Shown here in pieces: positions 26,587 to 35,821 of a stretch of 64,000 nucleotides of DNA (position 1 is its first letter; each line of letters opens with the position of its first letter). This DNA comes from Cyclobacterium salsum (GTDB taxonomy: Bacteria > Bacteroidota > Bacteroidia > Cytophagales > Cyclobacteriaceae): NCBI RefSeq assembly GCF_010119245.1, contig NZ_WNKG01000004.1, forward strand, positions 124,001 to 188,000. Direction: 5' to 3'. A program made the translations under genes and the position numbers. The notes beneath the pieces are model-generated. The model was given only the letters and a program-made list of their open reading frames with translations. It was not told where the DNA came from and searched no databases.

Positions 26587-27269
26587 TGTTTTCCCGACAA
26601 TGTGATCACGATTTCTCCTTTAAGGGTATTTTCAGTGTAATAAGTTATTATTTCCTGTAGGCTGCCTCGAACGTTTTCCTCATGAATCTTGGTTAACTCC
26701 CTGCTTACACAAACCTGCCTCTCCGGGCCAAATACATCCGAAAACTGTTGCAGGGTTTTTAGCAAACGATACGGAGATTCATAAAAAACCATGGTTCGGG
26801 TTTCTCCTATTAACGAATCAATCCTTGTCCTCCTGCCCTTCTTGTGAGGTAGAAAACCCTCAAATACAAAACGGTCATTTGGCAATCCCGAATTGACTAG
26901 TGCAGGAATGATTGCGGTGGCTCCTGGAAGGCTACAGACCTCAAAATCAGCGGCTATTGTCTCCCTTACCAAGAGAAAGCCAGGATCAGAAATTCCCGGT
27001 GTGCCTGCATCTGTGATAAGCGCAAAAACGACCCCTTCTCCCATTCTGTGCAACAGCCTGGAAATGCTCTGGTGTTCGTTATGAATATGATAACTCTCCA
27101 AAGGACGTTTGATGTCATAATGCTTTAGCAGTTTTCCTGATGTTCGGGTATCTTCTGCTAAAATGACATCTACTCCTTGCAATGTTTCCAATGCCCTAAG
27201 GGTAATGTCCTTTAAATTTCCAATAGGCGTAGGTACTAAATACAAACTAATGGAAGTGTTTTCTTCCAT
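26583..27269 (-). CDS. rsmI: 16S rRNA (cytidine1402-2'-O)-methyltransferase
   Basis: A 228-residue SAM-dependent tetrapyrrole-methylase-fold enzyme that methylates the ribose of C1402 in 16S rRNA. The start has LVPTPIGNLKDITLRALE, then AEDTRTSGKLL and DAGTPGISDPG, all diagnostic. It lacks the C-terminal extension of E. coli RsmI (286 residues); the shorter form is usual in Bacteroidota. The start ATG shares one base with the phhB stop (TAATG) and the stop overlaps the phosphatase start, so all are co-translated. Confidence 0.9.
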   Translation of the reverse strand: MEENTSISLYLVPTPIGNLKDITLRALETLQGVDVILAEDTRTSGKLLKHYDIKRPLESYHIHNEHQSISRLLHRMGEGVVFALITDAGTPGISDPGFLLVRETIAADFEVCSLPGATAIIPALVNSGLPNDRFVFEGFLPHKKGRRTRIDSLIGETRTMVFYESPYRLLKTLQQFSDVFGPERQVCVSRELTKIHEENVRGSLQEIITYYTENTLKGEIVITLSGKQ

Positions 27270-27499
27270 TAGTTAATTTCATCTATGGCCTTGGCCAATT
27301 TTCTATCCTTTTCGGTGATGGTGTTTCCCTTATCGTGTGTCGTCAACTCTATCTGTACCTTGTTGTACACGTTGCTCCAGTTGGGATGGTGCTGATGCGC
27401 CTCTGCCAGAAAGGCTACTCTCGTCATAAAAGCAAAAGCCTCCTGAAAATCTTTAAATTCAAACGTCTGAACTAATTTACTGTCTTCTTCTTTCCACAT
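27269..27499 (-). CDS. phhB: 4a-hydroxytetrahydrobiopterin dehydratase
   Basis: A 76-residue pterin-4a-carbinolamine dehydratase (PCD/DCoH) that recycles the pterin cofactor after aromatic amino acid hydroxylation. The active-site segment is EAHQHHPNW with His35, His37, His38 and Trp41, followed by the strand [13 protein letters not shown]. It is shorter than most PCDs (about 95-105 residues) at the N-terminus, which is common in Bacteroidota. Phenylalanine hydroxylase is not in the window. The gene sits between DUF493 (12 bases upstream) and rsmI (one shared base). Confidence 0.85.
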   Translation of the reverse strand: MWKEEDSKLVQTFEFKDFQEAFAFMTRVAFLAEAHQHHPNWSNVYNKVQIELTTHDKGNTITEKDRKLAKAIDEIN

Positions 27500-27511
27500 A
27501 CTATTGATTTT

Positions 27512-27778
27512 TTATAATGCGATTACTCCTTCAATCTCTGCTGCCTTTATATATATATCAATGATGGATTGACTGTCAGGCATCATGGCCTTGATGGTGG
27601 CACTGGTGTATTTGCCTTTCGACGACACTTTCAATTTCATCTCGTTACCCGGCAGTAGGGCGGCTACTTCTCCCTCCTTACCACTCGGGACAATAAATTT
27701 AAACATATACAAGGCTGGGAAACTGGTTTGGTTTTCCAGTTTTTCCTTGAAGGAAATAGCATCGATTTTACTACTCAT
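27512..27778 (-). CDS. DUF493 family protein (YbeD-like)
   Basis: An 88-residue ferredoxin-fold protein like E. coli YbeD. It reads MSSKIDAISFKEKLEN, then FPALYMFKFIVPSG and SSKGKYTSATIKAMMPD, the YTSATI-type strand being typical of DUF493. Function is not established; the fold resembles ACT-type regulatory domains. The frame can be opened 19 codons further upstream (27835), but this would run into the terminator hairpin of the upstream ppiD-like gene (27828-27855), so ATG 27778 is preferred. First gene of the four-gene operon. Confidence 0.8.
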   Translation of the reverse strand: MSSKIDAISFKEKLENQTSFPALYMFKFIVPSGKEGEVAALLPGNEMKLKVSSKGKYTSATIKAMMPDSQSIIDIYIKAAEIEGVIAL

Positions 27779-27827
27779 ATATACTGTTAACCATTTTTTG
27801 GGCAAATTAAATCCCTTAAAAGCAAAA

Positions 27828-27855
27828 AATCCCATTCCGATCTTGGAATGGGATT
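27828..27855 (-). terminator. Rho-independent terminator after the PpiD/SurA-like gene
   Basis: An 11-base perfect stem AATCCCATTCC / GGAATGGGATT with a 6-base loop, followed on the minus strand by a T-run (GGGATTTTTTGCTTTT). It lies 23 bases after the stop codon at 27878. Confidence 0.85.
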
Positions 27856-27877
27856 CATATAAGGTATCTCAAGCTAT

Positions 27878-29992
27878 TTAAAAGAACTTATACCGATAAT
27901 CCTTTACTTCCGCTAATTCCTCCATGGCCATCATGATCATGTATGCCGTTCTTTGAGAGGCGTTATCTGTAATTTCATTTTGATAGCGAGTATAATCTGC
28001 AATTTCAGAGGCTGGAATGATGCTATTCAGCTGTGCCACGATTACACCAATGTCTTCCTGAATAGGATCTGTCATTTCTCCAGCATCCTGGAGACCGAAA
28101 ATAGCACCTACTGCCTTGGGGGCAAATCCAACTCCCGGCAATACACTTGCATTCATCCTAAGATCTGGAGTACTCCCTATAGAAGCATCCGGAAACACCT
28201 CTTTTATCGCTTCCAAATTCTCCACACCGGCGATTTGTTCCCCAATATAGGCAGCCTTTTTCTCATTCCTCAATTCCTGACTAGCTTGGGCCTTGATGAC
28301 CGGATCATTAATGCTGCCATCACCCGCTTCCGTTTTGTTGGTAAGTAAGGCTACCACGTAAGCATCGTCTAATTCGAAAACAGGAGAAACAGTGCCAATA
28401 GAAGCATCGTTAAATGCCCAACGGATGACTTCCCTGGCACCGCCCATATTATTTAAGGAACGCGCTGTTGGCCCTACTCCATTGGCCGCCATCACCTCGT
28501 AGTCTTCCTTTTCAGCGTTAGCCTCAAAGGTGGTCCCATTGGATGAATTTGCCGCAAAATAATCTGCATTCCTGAATATATCGTTTCTGGTAATGTCACT
28601 CGCTAATAATTCCCGCTCTAACACGGCCAGCTTTCGGGTTAAGGTTTGAGCCGTCTCGGTTACCTTGATGATATGGAAACCATATTCGGTTTCTACCAGC
28701 TCATTAATGACCCCTTCGGAATTGGCATCGAATACCGCATCCGCAAATTCGGTCACAAAATCATCCCTAAAAAACCAACCCAAATCGCCACCTCGCTGAG
28801 CGGTAGCATCCTGCCCGTATTGCGATGCCGCTACTTCAAAATTTCCTGTTTCGTTCACCTCATCCAACACTTCCTGTGCCCTGGCTCTTACCTGCTCTTT
28901 GGCCGCTCCTTCCATCCCTTCAGTACTTAACAAAATATGGCTGGCCCTCATACGTGGATCACCTTCGAATTGCTCGCTGATTTTATAGGCCACGTAGCTG
29001 GAATTATTGCTTAAATACGGACCATAAACCACTCCTTCTTCAGGTTCTTCCACGTTATTGGTGAAATTTGACGGAAGGGGATCGCCCGGATTTAGGGTCT
29101 GGAAAGGATTTTGAGCCTCGGAATTTCTCATGACAAATGCGGAATCATTTGACGATTCCCGAAGCTCTGCCACCAAACCGTTAATTTGGTCCAGGGTGGC
29201 CGCTGAATCTTCTGGGCTGGGATCTAGTGGAAACCGTACGTACTGTATTCCCCTGCTTTCTTCCACCTGAAATTTCTCCTGATTACTGTTAATATACGAC
29301 CTTATTTCTGAGTCCGTCACCTGAACCAAGGAGTCAGAAACCGCATAATACGGAATCTGAATATGCCTCACATCTGCAATGGTATTCGCCATTTTGTGCT
29401 GCAGTTTGGCTTCCGCTGTAGTAGCGTATTCGGAAGTTGCCAGCATGTTGTCGTATTTGATCCGTAAGCGGGAATCTGCAAACAATTGCTCCTGTTGCGC
29501 CCAAAACATTTGCTGTTGCGGGTCCGCATCCTGCAGGGATTGCAAGAAGGTGATTAACTGATCCCTGTCAAACTCACCAGTTTCAGGGTTGGTAAGCTGC
29601 CTTCTGAGCTCGCCGATAATGTTTTTTCCCTGGACCATATCCACGAGTTCTTCATCGGATATCACCATTCCCAATTCTTTGTATTGCTCGGAAAAGATCT
29701 TTTCGACAATCAATGCCTGCCAGGCTTGTTCCCGTATACTAGCTAGCTCGTTTTCACTGGGGTTTCTGCCCGTTTCTTGTTGAAACCTCATCTTGGTTTG
29801 TTCAATTTTCTGAACATATTCATCATATGAGATGTCTTCACCGGCAATTTCTCCCACGGTGGTCCGACTGGAACCCAAAATCATTGAATTGGGGCCCAGA
29901 ATATCTCCTCCCACTAAAAAGAAAATCAGTCCAACCGCAATCACTCCGATTGCAAGACCGGTTCTTTGTCTAATTTGTTTTATTAATGCCAT
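27878..29992 (-). CDS. Membrane-anchored peptidyl-prolyl isomerase, PpiD/SurA-like
   Basis: A 704-residue periplasmic chaperone with an N-terminal membrane anchor (about 12-33, GLAIGVIAVGLIFFLVGGDI). A SurA_N-like helical region covers about 40-230, and a parvulin rotamase domain lies at about 345-445 (RASHILLST, then GGDLGWFFRDDFVTEFADAVF, then ETEYGFHIIKV). A second, degenerate isomerase-like region follows up to about 610. PpiD proteins assist proteins leaving the Sec translocon. It ends a leftward envelope cluster; a strong terminator follows. Confidence 0.9.
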   Translation of the reverse strand: MALIKQIRQRTGLAIGVIAVGLIFFLVGGDILGPNSMILGSSRTTVGEIAGEDISYDEYVQKIEQTKMRFQQETGRNPSENELASIREQAWQALIVEKIFSEQYKELGMVISDEELVDMVQGKNIIGELRRQLTNPETGEFDRDQLITFLQSLQDADPQQQMFWAQQEQLFADSRLRIKYDNMLATSEYATTAEAKLQHKMANTIADVRHIQIPYYAVSDSLVQVTDSEIRSYINSNQEKFQVEESRGIQYVRFPLDPSPEDSAATLDQINGLVAELRESSNDSAFVMRNSEAQNPFQTLNPGDPLPSNFTNNVEEPEEGVVYGPYLSNNSSYVAYKISEQFEGDPRMRASHILLSTEGMEGAAKEQVRARAQEVLDEVNETGNFEVAASQYGQDATAQRGGDLGWFFRDDFVTEFADAVFDANSEGVINELVETEYGFHIIKVTETAQTLTRKLAVLERELLASDITRNDIFRNADYFAANSSNGTTFEANAEKEDYEVMAANGVGPTARSLNNMGGAREVIRWAFNDASIGTVSPVFELDDAYVVALLTNKTEAGDGSINDPVIKAQASQELRNEKKAAYIGEQIAGVENLEAIKEVFPDASIGSTPDLRMNASVLPGVGFAPKAVGAIFGLQDAGEMTDPIQEDIGVIVAQLNSIIPASEIADYTRYQNEITDNASQRTAYMIMMAMEELAEVKDYRYKFF

Positions 29993-30088
29993 TCTCCTGT
30001 TTTTTGCAGTGTCGCAAAATAATTACATCTAAAGGTAAATTCAAAATATTACCCCATCTATAAATCAAGTATTTCTGCTACACGGGTT

Positions 30089-31348
30089 TTATTCGATTTT
30101 TATTTTGATTGTATCTATCCGGTGATCCTGTTTGGACACCACTGTAAAAGTAAAAGGCCCAAAACTTACCGACTCTCCTTTTTGAGGAATGCTTTCCGTA
30201 AGGGATAATATAAACCCTGCCAGGGTTTCGAATTCTCCTTCCGGCAGGTTCCATTCGTATTTTTCATTGATGTAATCAATTTCGTGTCGGGCACTTAGAA
30301 GGTATTCGTTTTCGGAAACCTGTTGCTCGATCAAATCGTCGCTGTCATACTCGTCTTCGATCTCTCCAAAGATCTCTTCTATGATATCTTCCATGCTCAC
30401 AATTCCACTGGTCCCTCCAAATTCATCCACAACCAGCGCAAGGCTTTTTCGATCCTTGATAAATTGAACCAGTAGTTCATTAGCCAGGGCAGATTCCGGA
30501 ACAATAATTATGGGGGTCAAAATATCTTCGATCGCTTTTGGCTTTTTAAATAGCTCCAAATGATGGCAGTACCCGATTACATCATCAATCGTCTCCTTGT
30601 AAATGATGATTTTGGAATGTCCACTTTCCACAAAAACTTGTTTCAATTCTCCAATAGGGTCTGTGGATTCCACCGCCACGATGTCTGTTCGGGGAACCAT
30701 GCACTCCCTTACCTTTACTTTTTTGAAATCCACCGCATTGTCGAAAATCTTGGCATCAATATCCACATCCTCGCCTTTGGGGTCTAGGTAATTTTGTATA
30801 AAACTGTTCAAGTCCGTGATGGTAAACGCTGGCCTATCATCGTTATATTCCAATTTCAGCACTTTCGTAATAACGACCTTTGATAAGCCTACCACTATCC
30901 ACACCACAGGATACAGCAGGTAATAGATAATTATAAAAGGAAAGGAAAAAACCGTCAACATGCTGTTGGGGTTCAAAATAAAAATACTTTTGGGGATAAA
31001 TTCCGCCGTGATCAACACCACTATGGTAGACACCACCGTCTGCACAACCATTACCCCAGCCTGGGTATTTAAAGCCTCCGGTAATAGGTACCCTAGCGGC
31101 GGCCCCAATAGATACGCCATGAAAATACCATAAAGAACCAGACTGATGGTATTGCCCATCAGGGTAGTCCCTATAAATTGTCCGGGATTCTGAATAAAAG
31201 TGGCCAAAATTTTTCCGGGAATTTTGCCTTGTTTGCTTTGCAGCTCGATGTGCAGGCGATTGGCAGAAACGAATGCAATCTCCATCCCTGAAAACAGGGC
31301 GGAAAAAACCAGGCTTACCAGTACTAAAAGTAGATACTGATCATCCAT
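30089..31348 (-). CDS. CNNM/CorC-HlyC family membrane protein with CBS domains
   Basis: A 419-residue protein. Residues 1-190 form a DUF21 (CNNM) transmembrane domain with the small-residue motif SALFSGMEIAF in helix 1. Two CBS domains follow (about 205-325, VRECMVPRTDIVAV and VVDEFGGTSGIVSMEDIIEEI), then a CorC/HlyC C-terminal domain (about 340-415). Such proteins are linked to Mg2+/Co2+ export or resistance; older names call them hemolysins. The frame opens further upstream (31450), but ATG 31348 starts the first helix and overlaps the upstream small gene by 8 bases, indicating coupling. Confidence 0.88.
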   Translation of the reverse strand: MDDQYLLLVLVSLVFSALFSGMEIAFVSANRLHIELQSKQGKIPGKILATFIQNPGQFIGTTLMGNTISLVLYGIFMAYLLGPPLGYLLPEALNTQAGVMVVQTVVSTIVVLITAEFIPKSIFILNPNSMLTVFSFPFIIIYYLLYPVVWIVVGLSKVVITKVLKLEYNDDRPAFTITDLNSFIQNYLDPKGEDVDIDAKIFDNAVDFKKVKVRECMVPRTDIVAVESTDPIGELKQVFVESGHSKIIIYKETIDDVIGYCHHLELFKKPKAIEDILTPIIIVPESALANELLVQFIKDRKSLALVVDEFGGTSGIVSMEDIIEEIFGEIEDEYDSDDLIEQQVSENEYLLSARHEIDYINEKYEWNLPEGEFETLAGFILSLTESIPQKGESVSFGPFTFTVVSKQDHRIDTIKIKIE

Positions 31349-31559
31349 TGGACTTTTTGTTTTTTCGTTTCCCTCCTTTTTCTTGCTCCTTACTTTCCTC
31401 CTCCGATTGATTTCTGCGATACATGTGCCAGAATAAGAGCAACACAGCAAACATAAAAAATGGATAGGATGCCATTATTCCTGCCTTCATGGTAAGGTGC
31501 GCACCTATCACCACCATGGCTGCAGCTAATGACAACAAAATGGTACTCGTTAATTTCAT
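31341..31559 (-). CDS. Small two-helix membrane protein in the lptC operon
   Basis: A 72-residue protein with two hydrophobic segments (about 4-23 and 28-47) and a highly charged cytoplasmic tail (SEEESKEQEKGGKRKNKKS). No family recognised. It lies 9 bases after lptC and overlaps the CNNM gene, so it is translated in the same operon. It may be a small partner of LptC or of the CNNM protein, but that is inference from position only. Confidence 0.65.
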   Translation of the reverse strand: MKLTSTILLSLAAAMVVIGAHLTMKAGIMASYPFFMFAVLLLFWHMYRRNQSEEESKEQEKGGKRKNKKSNG

Positions 31560-31568
31560 TTTTTAGTT

Positions 31569-32174
31569 TTAAAGCGCATTATCAATTATCCCTGTTACTT
31601 TGGTGAAGGTATACTCATTAAAAGCTTCATCGGCTTCCATGCCGGTACCATTTATGATTCGATCAGGTTCTTCCACCGTCACGAACTTCTCCGTGTAAAT
31701 TTTTTCCTTTCCCGGATCCCAGAATAATTCTTCTGATGACAACTTCTGGTCCTTTTGAAGATTCTCTACCTGTACATCTCCCTCTCCCCGGTAAAGGTTG
31801 TTTTTTCGATCATAGTATCCCCTGTCCGCCCGAATAGTAGTGCTCAGCGTCCCATCCTTTTCGAAAAAATGAATGAGGATTCCCTCCGGAAACTCCGTAT
31901 CCTGATTCAGATACTCCAGCTGTTTCGCAGCCATTAGCTTGGTCCTTACCAAAGCGGAGTCACTATGCAGCAATTCAATGTTATGACTGATCCGGTAAGG
32001 CCCTTCGTAATTTTCCAGTTGGCTTTTATCCAGATCCTCCCGGCAGGAAAACAAGGTGCCCGCAAGCATGACCACCCCCATACAGATGCAAAGAAACCGG
32101 ATGGAATCCTTTATGCTACAGAATTGCTCATTACTGCCCGCTGACATTTTAGACATGAACTTCCTTCTCACCAT
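31569..32174 (-). CDS. lptC: LPS export protein LptC-like lipoprotein
   Basis: A 201-residue protein with a hydrophobic signal region ending in a lipobox-like LFSC (Cys44 from this start) and a periplasmic LptC/OstA-like beta-jellyroll: FPEGILIHFFEKDGTLSTTIRADRGYYD split across strands, then VQVENL and GTGMEADEAFNEYTF. LptC links the LptBFG ABC transporter to the LptA bridge that carries lipopolysaccharide. The lipobox is a difference from E. coli LptC. Start: ATG 32174 would leave a leader of only about 6 bases behind the predicted promoter; ATG 32156 (MSKMS) or 32147 would give a more normal leader and also keep the signal peptide. Confidence 0.8.
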   Translation of the reverse strand: MVRRKFMSKMSAGSNEQFCSIKDSIRFLCICMGVVMLAGTLFSCREDLDKSQLENYEGPYRISHNIELLHSDSALVRTKLMAAKQLEYLNQDTEFPEGILIHFFEKDGTLSTTIRADRGYYDRKNNLYRGEGDVQVENLQKDQKLSSEELFWDPGKEKIYTEKFVTVEEPDRIINGTGMEADEAFNEYTFTKVTGIIDNAL

Positions 32175-32185
32175 TTAACCAAATG

Positions 32186-32218
32186 CAAAGATACGCACAA
32201 TTTTAAGAGGAATACACA
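32186..32218 (-). promoter_or_regulatory. Promoter of the lptC operon
   Basis: The minus strand has TGTG (32218-32215), 21 bases, then TATCTTTG (32193-32186), a full TAnnTTTG match. Transcription would start near 32180. Together with the terminator at 32313-32338 this separates lptC from the coaX-barrel-TPR unit. Confidence 0.55.
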
Positions 32219-32312
32219 TCTTTGTACTGCATTCCTGTATCCTTCGACGCTGCCATTCAGCAAAGGTTACATTCAAGCAACCTATTTATTTTTCAACCGC
32301 AACTAAACCTAA

Positions 32313-32338
32313 AAAAGGCGGTAGTTACACCGCCTTTT
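32313..32338 (-). terminator. Terminator after the TPR protein gene
   Basis: A perfect 10-base stem AAAAGGCGGT / ACCGCCTTTT around a 6-base loop, 57 bases after the stop at 32395, with a T-run on the minus strand (GCCTTTTTTAGG). Confidence 0.85.
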
Positions 32339-32394
32339 ATTTTCGCTTTAATGTTGGAATTATCTGATTTTCGGAGTTGGGAGTGATTCGTTCA

Positions 32395-33699
32395 TCAATC
32401 CCTGGTGGCCAGCGCTACGGATTGGCCTACCCAACAGCCGGTATTAACGGTGTCGCCTACCTGAAAACCTTCTGTAAAAAGCTCCTCTTTGGAGGGGAAT
32501 CGTGATTTGGCTTGCGCCATTCCCTGACTATCTCCAGCTTTTGCATACGCGTTGTATGCGGCGATAAAGATAGAATAATCTTTCACGCGGCTCTCGCCCC
32601 TTCTACAATCATTGGAAGAGGACATGATCAATCCGCCAATAAAAGAATGGGCATCGGACTCTCTCTCAGGGTTCAATTCACCTGCTTTCAAGGCAGAGGA
32701 TCTGGCTTGGCCTTTTCTGCCCAAATTCGCATGCACTTTTGCCATGTCCCAATGAATTTCAGCTTTCTGTTCGTCTGTCTCTGCCAGGGTCAAGGCCTTC
32801 TCAAACAATTCACCAGCCTTGGCGTACTCTGAGTTTTGCATGTATCGCATGCCCCTTACCTGAGAAGTACTGAAGGTAGGACTATCATTATCAATCGTCT
32901 CAAGTGCCAGCAGGAATACATCGCTGTTGGTACACTTTTCCTTCACTGCATACTGAAAGATTTGCTTCGCCAGCTTAAGGTTGGTGGGATCTGCAGACAG
33001 TTTTGGCCCCATGTTGTTTTCGATGAAGTCGCAGTTGATAATTTCCATCGCAGCAAGTAACTGATCCAAGGTTGCTTTGGATGTTGCTACGTTGGTACCG
33101 GCAGCCTCATCTTCCTCCAGCTTGGTCATAATAAACTCGTATTTGTTTATCACTTCTTCCGGAGTATAGGCTTTATTGAAAGCAAAATTTCGGTAAATGG
33201 CATCGAAATAAGCGGCATTCAGTTGTGATGGTTCCAGTTTCCCATGAATCTCAATGGTGCGCTCAAACAGTTTAGTCGCTATGTCGACTTTATCCTTATT
33301 ACCCTTGTAAAACTTGTAGGCATAATAAGCCTTATTGGCAATCCACTGCGGTTCATTATCATAAAGCTCTTTCCTCAGGTCATAAACAGTCAAAACCGAG
33401 TCCTGAAAACTGCTGATTTCCGCTTCATCAGTTGCCAGCTCTGCCGCACCTTCATACACTTTGACACCATTAATATAAAGTGCCTCATTCAGATCGGGAG
33501 CATTCGTTAGCAACCAGTGGAGCGGTCCTTTCGCTTTCAGAAACTCTCCTGATTTCATGTAGTCATTGTAGGCTGCATTGTATTCCCTGGCCTTGTTTTC
33601 CATCTGAGGATCAGATGGCCAATTCCAGTTATCCTGCGCCTGAGCCAGTCCAACCACGAGGAAGGACAAACATCCGATAATTGCCGATTTAATTTTCAT
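32395..33699 (-). CDS. Periplasmic TPR-repeat protein
   Basis: A 434-residue exported protein. The signal peptide is MKIKSAIIGCLSFLVVGLAQ (about 1-21 from ATG 33699), followed by repeated helical pairs; clear TPR-like units include AKAGELFEKALTLAETDEQK and the next repeat, AEIHWDMAKVHANLGRKGQ. No enzymatic motif. An ATG at 33714 overlaps the upstream stop by 4 bases and would add MMLTT; coupling argues for 33714, signal-peptide shape for 33699. It is the third gene of coaX-barrel-TPR, ended by a terminator, and may act with the barrel in the outer-membrane assembly cluster. Confidence 0.78.
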   Translation of the reverse strand: MKIKSAIIGCLSFLVVGLAQAQDNWNWPSDPQMENKAREYNAAYNDYMKSGEFLKAKGPLHWLLTNAPDLNEALYINGVKVYEGAAELATDEAEISSFQDSVLTVYDLRKELYDNEPQWIANKAYYAYKFYKGNKDKVDIATKLFERTIEIHGKLEPSQLNAAYFDAIYRNFAFNKAYTPEEVINKYEFIMTKLEEDEAAGTNVATSKATLDQLLAAMEIINCDFIENNMGPKLSADPTNLKLAKQIFQYAVKEKCTNSDVFLLALETIDNDSPTFSTSQVRGMRYMQNSEYAKAGELFEKALTLAETDEQKAEIHWDMAKVHANLGRKGQARSSALKAGELNPERESDAHSFIGGLIMSSSNDCRRGESRVKDYSIFIAAYNAYAKAGDSQGMAQAKSRFPSKEELFTEGFQVGDTVNTGCWVGQSVALATRD

Positions 33700-33710
33700 G
33701 GTTGTCAACA

Positions 33711-35000
33711 TCATTCAAATACTTTTTTGTAAAACCAACTGTTGTCATTAATAGATATTCCTAACGAAACTTTAAAATAATTTTCCCTCACTAAGCCGTC
33801 ATTGACGGTTCCTCTGGTACCAAGCTTTACCGCTACATTTAGGAGCGATAAACTGTATACCGGTATGGAAGTACCAAAATTAATGCCAATATCATCAATC
33901 TGGTTATCGTTCAACAGGAAGGGAAGCTGCTCATACTCCAGTCCCGCCCTGAAAGTAGACCTGCTAAACACACTACCCAAAGAAAAGGCATCCGGTATGT
34001 ATTGCCCTCCCAGCGATAGTTTGTAGGCATTACCGAGATTTCCTTCAGTAGCATTAAAGCCCCGATATTCGGTAAAATCCTGAAATTGCGCTTCAAGTCC
34101 TATAGCAAATTTATTAATTTTTTCATAAGTTACACCATAACCTATCTTATTAGGCAGAAAAACACTTCCTGAAACGTTATCAGCGATGACATCTCCGGGT
34201 GAATTTGGAATGCTAGCTTGCCCCGATTCTCCCATTTTTGCAAACTCTTTTCCATTAATATCTCCAAATACCTGATAAATGGCACCCATATTCAGGTATT
34301 TCTCCTCTCCCAGCGGTTGCGCATAGTAAACGCCTCCCTTAAACGTAATATCACTAAAGGTTAACCTTTCGTAATATTCAGAAGATATTCCCACGCTGTT
34401 CATCTCTTCGTCCAGCAAGTCCAGCTGATTGCTTCGAATCGTTGAACCAAAGGTGTATGCTCCCTCCAGGCCTAAACTCAAGCCTTTGTATACCTGAAAA
34501 CCAGATTGCAGGTATACCTGACTCAATCCGCCCCTGCCTTCAATGATGTTCTGAGAAGTAAGTTCCGTATTGGTAACTGCCGAATTAACGGTAATGTTAT
34601 AATCTACGCCAGTTAACTGGTTCAGCCCCAGCCCCATGGTGAATCTTCTGGGTACCACCGGAAAGGACATGGCTACATAACTCAGGCCTCCCCCATCCAG
34701 TTTTTCCGAACTGGCTTCTGTAGCAGCGGATAATTGATTGTAGTTCAGGGCAGCCTGAAAGCCGAATGCCGCATTTTTAACAGAGATGGCAGGATTGACA
34801 TGGTTTACACTGTAACTATTACCAAAACTGATCCCCATTCCGCCCATTCCCTGGTTTTGGGTGAGGCCGGAGTTATTGAAAACCCCAACCCCCAGTGAGC
34901 TGTAGGTAGAGGATGAAAATTGTGCAAAGCTGGTATGATGAATGACTACAAAACCCAGGGTAAATACCAGGGCTGTCACGACTATTCTATTTTTCGACAT
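33711..35000 (-). CDS. Outer-membrane beta-barrel protein, FadL/PorV-like
   Basis: A 429-residue protein with a signal peptide (about 1-27, ending SFAQ) and a succession of amphipathic strands ending in aromatic residues, with C-terminal KVSLGISINDNSWFYKKVFE. The start has a Gly-rich segment (QGMGGMGISFGNSYSVNHVN) of the kind seen in FadL/OMPP1 and PorV-type proteins. Cargo unknown; PorV acts in type IX secretion, but no T9SS gene is nearby. Overlaps coaX by 14 bases, so expression is coupled to the kinase. Confidence 0.72.
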   Translation of the reverse strand: MSKNRIVVTALVFTLGFVVIHHTSFAQFSSSTYSSLGVGVFNNSGLTQNQGMGGMGISFGNSYSVNHVNPAISVKNAAFGFQAALNYNQLSAATEASSEKLDGGGLSYVAMSFPVVPRRFTMGLGLNQLTGVDYNITVNSAVTNTELTSQNIIEGRGGLSQVYLQSGFQVYKGLSLGLEGAYTFGSTIRSNQLDLLDEEMNSVGISSEYYERLTFSDITFKGGVYYAQPLGEEKYLNMGAIYQVFGDINGKEFAKMGESGQASIPNSPGDVIADNVSGSVFLPNKIGYGVTYEKINKFAIGLEAQFQDFTEYRGFNATEGNLGNAYKLSLGGQYIPDAFSLGSVFSRSTFRAGLEYEQLPFLLNDNQIDDIGINFGTSIPVYSLSLLNVAVKLGTRGTVNDGLVRENYFKVSLGISINDNSWFYKKVFE

Positions 35001-35718
35001 TGTATGTTAAAATTCTGTCCAATCCGTACAGGACCAAATTGGGGATTACAAATATGTGGTCTTTTGTTAAGCTTTCAAAGATTTCAGCATCTCCACCACA
35101 AATAAAGACGGTCACCTGACCATAGCTGGCTGTAAACCGGTGTATGTATTCCTTCATCTCTCCCAAGACTCCGTAATAAATTCCTGATTTCATGCTTCCC
35201 ATCGTATCCGTTCCCAAAAACGGTGGAATTTGCTTCGCCACTTCCACCAGGGGGAGTCTGGCGGTGTAGGCATTCATGGCCTTTGAGCGTAAACCAAGCC
35301 CCGGGGAAATGGCTCCTCCCTGGTACCGGTTCGCCCTGTCCAGGAAATCATAGGTGATACAGGTACCCATATCGATACACAATACCGATCCTTTGGAATC
35401 GAAAGCTCTGGCTCCCATAACGGCTGCCAGCCGGTCCCATCCCAGGGTACCTGGTGATTGGTACTCATTCTGAATCGGCAAAGGGGTCTGGTGGTCAAAA
35501 TACAAAAAAGGAAAGGTTATTTTTCCCCTTAGTTCTTCCTCTGACCAGGTTACCGATGCAATCAACATCGCATCCCCTTCATCCGGAGTAAGCTTCGCTG
35601 CCAGGGATGCAAAATCCGTAAGGGTAGTTGATTCCAGGAGTTTTCCCTGATTAAAAATACCCAGCTTGATTCTGGTATTTCCGATGTCTATTACCCAATG
35701 TTTACTGTCTGGTACCAT
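34987..35718 (-). CDS. coaX: Type III pantothenate kinase
   Basis: A 243-residue ASKHA-fold kinase that phosphorylates pantothenate in the first step of coenzyme A synthesis. The N-terminal phosphate motif is IDIGNTRIKLGIF, the second is CIDMGTCITYDFL with the catalytic Asp, and GGAISPGLGLR is the third landmark. Type III enzymes need a monovalent cation and are not inhibited by CoA. First gene of the coaX-barrel-TPR operon, 14 bases overlapping the barrel gene; -7 element at 35738-35745. Confidence 0.93.
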   Translation of the reverse strand: MVPDSKHWVIDIGNTRIKLGIFNQGKLLESTTLTDFASLAAKLTPDEGDAMLIASVTWSEEELRGKITFPFLYFDHQTPLPIQNEYQSPGTLGWDRLAAVMGARAFDSKGSVLCIDMGTCITYDFLDRANRYQGGAISPGLGLRSKAMNAYTARLPLVEVAKQIPPFLGTDTMGSMKSGIYYGVLGEMKEYIHRFTASYGQVTVFICGGDAEIFESLTKDHIFVIPNLVLYGLDRILTYNVEK

Positions 35719-35737
35719 GTCATTCCAAAAACCCTTT

Positions 35738-35745
35738 CAAAATTA
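35738..35745 (-). promoter_or_regulatory. -7 promoter element for coaX
   Basis: The minus strand reads TAATTTTG, a full TAnnTTTG match 20 bases before the coaX ATG. No convincing -33 element is visible. Confidence 0.4.
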
Positions 35746-35821
35746 GTCATTTTACTTTGGAGGCTGCTTGACGAAATACTATTTTTAAGTTTATGAACTG
35801 GTTTTTAACAAACTTTAACCC

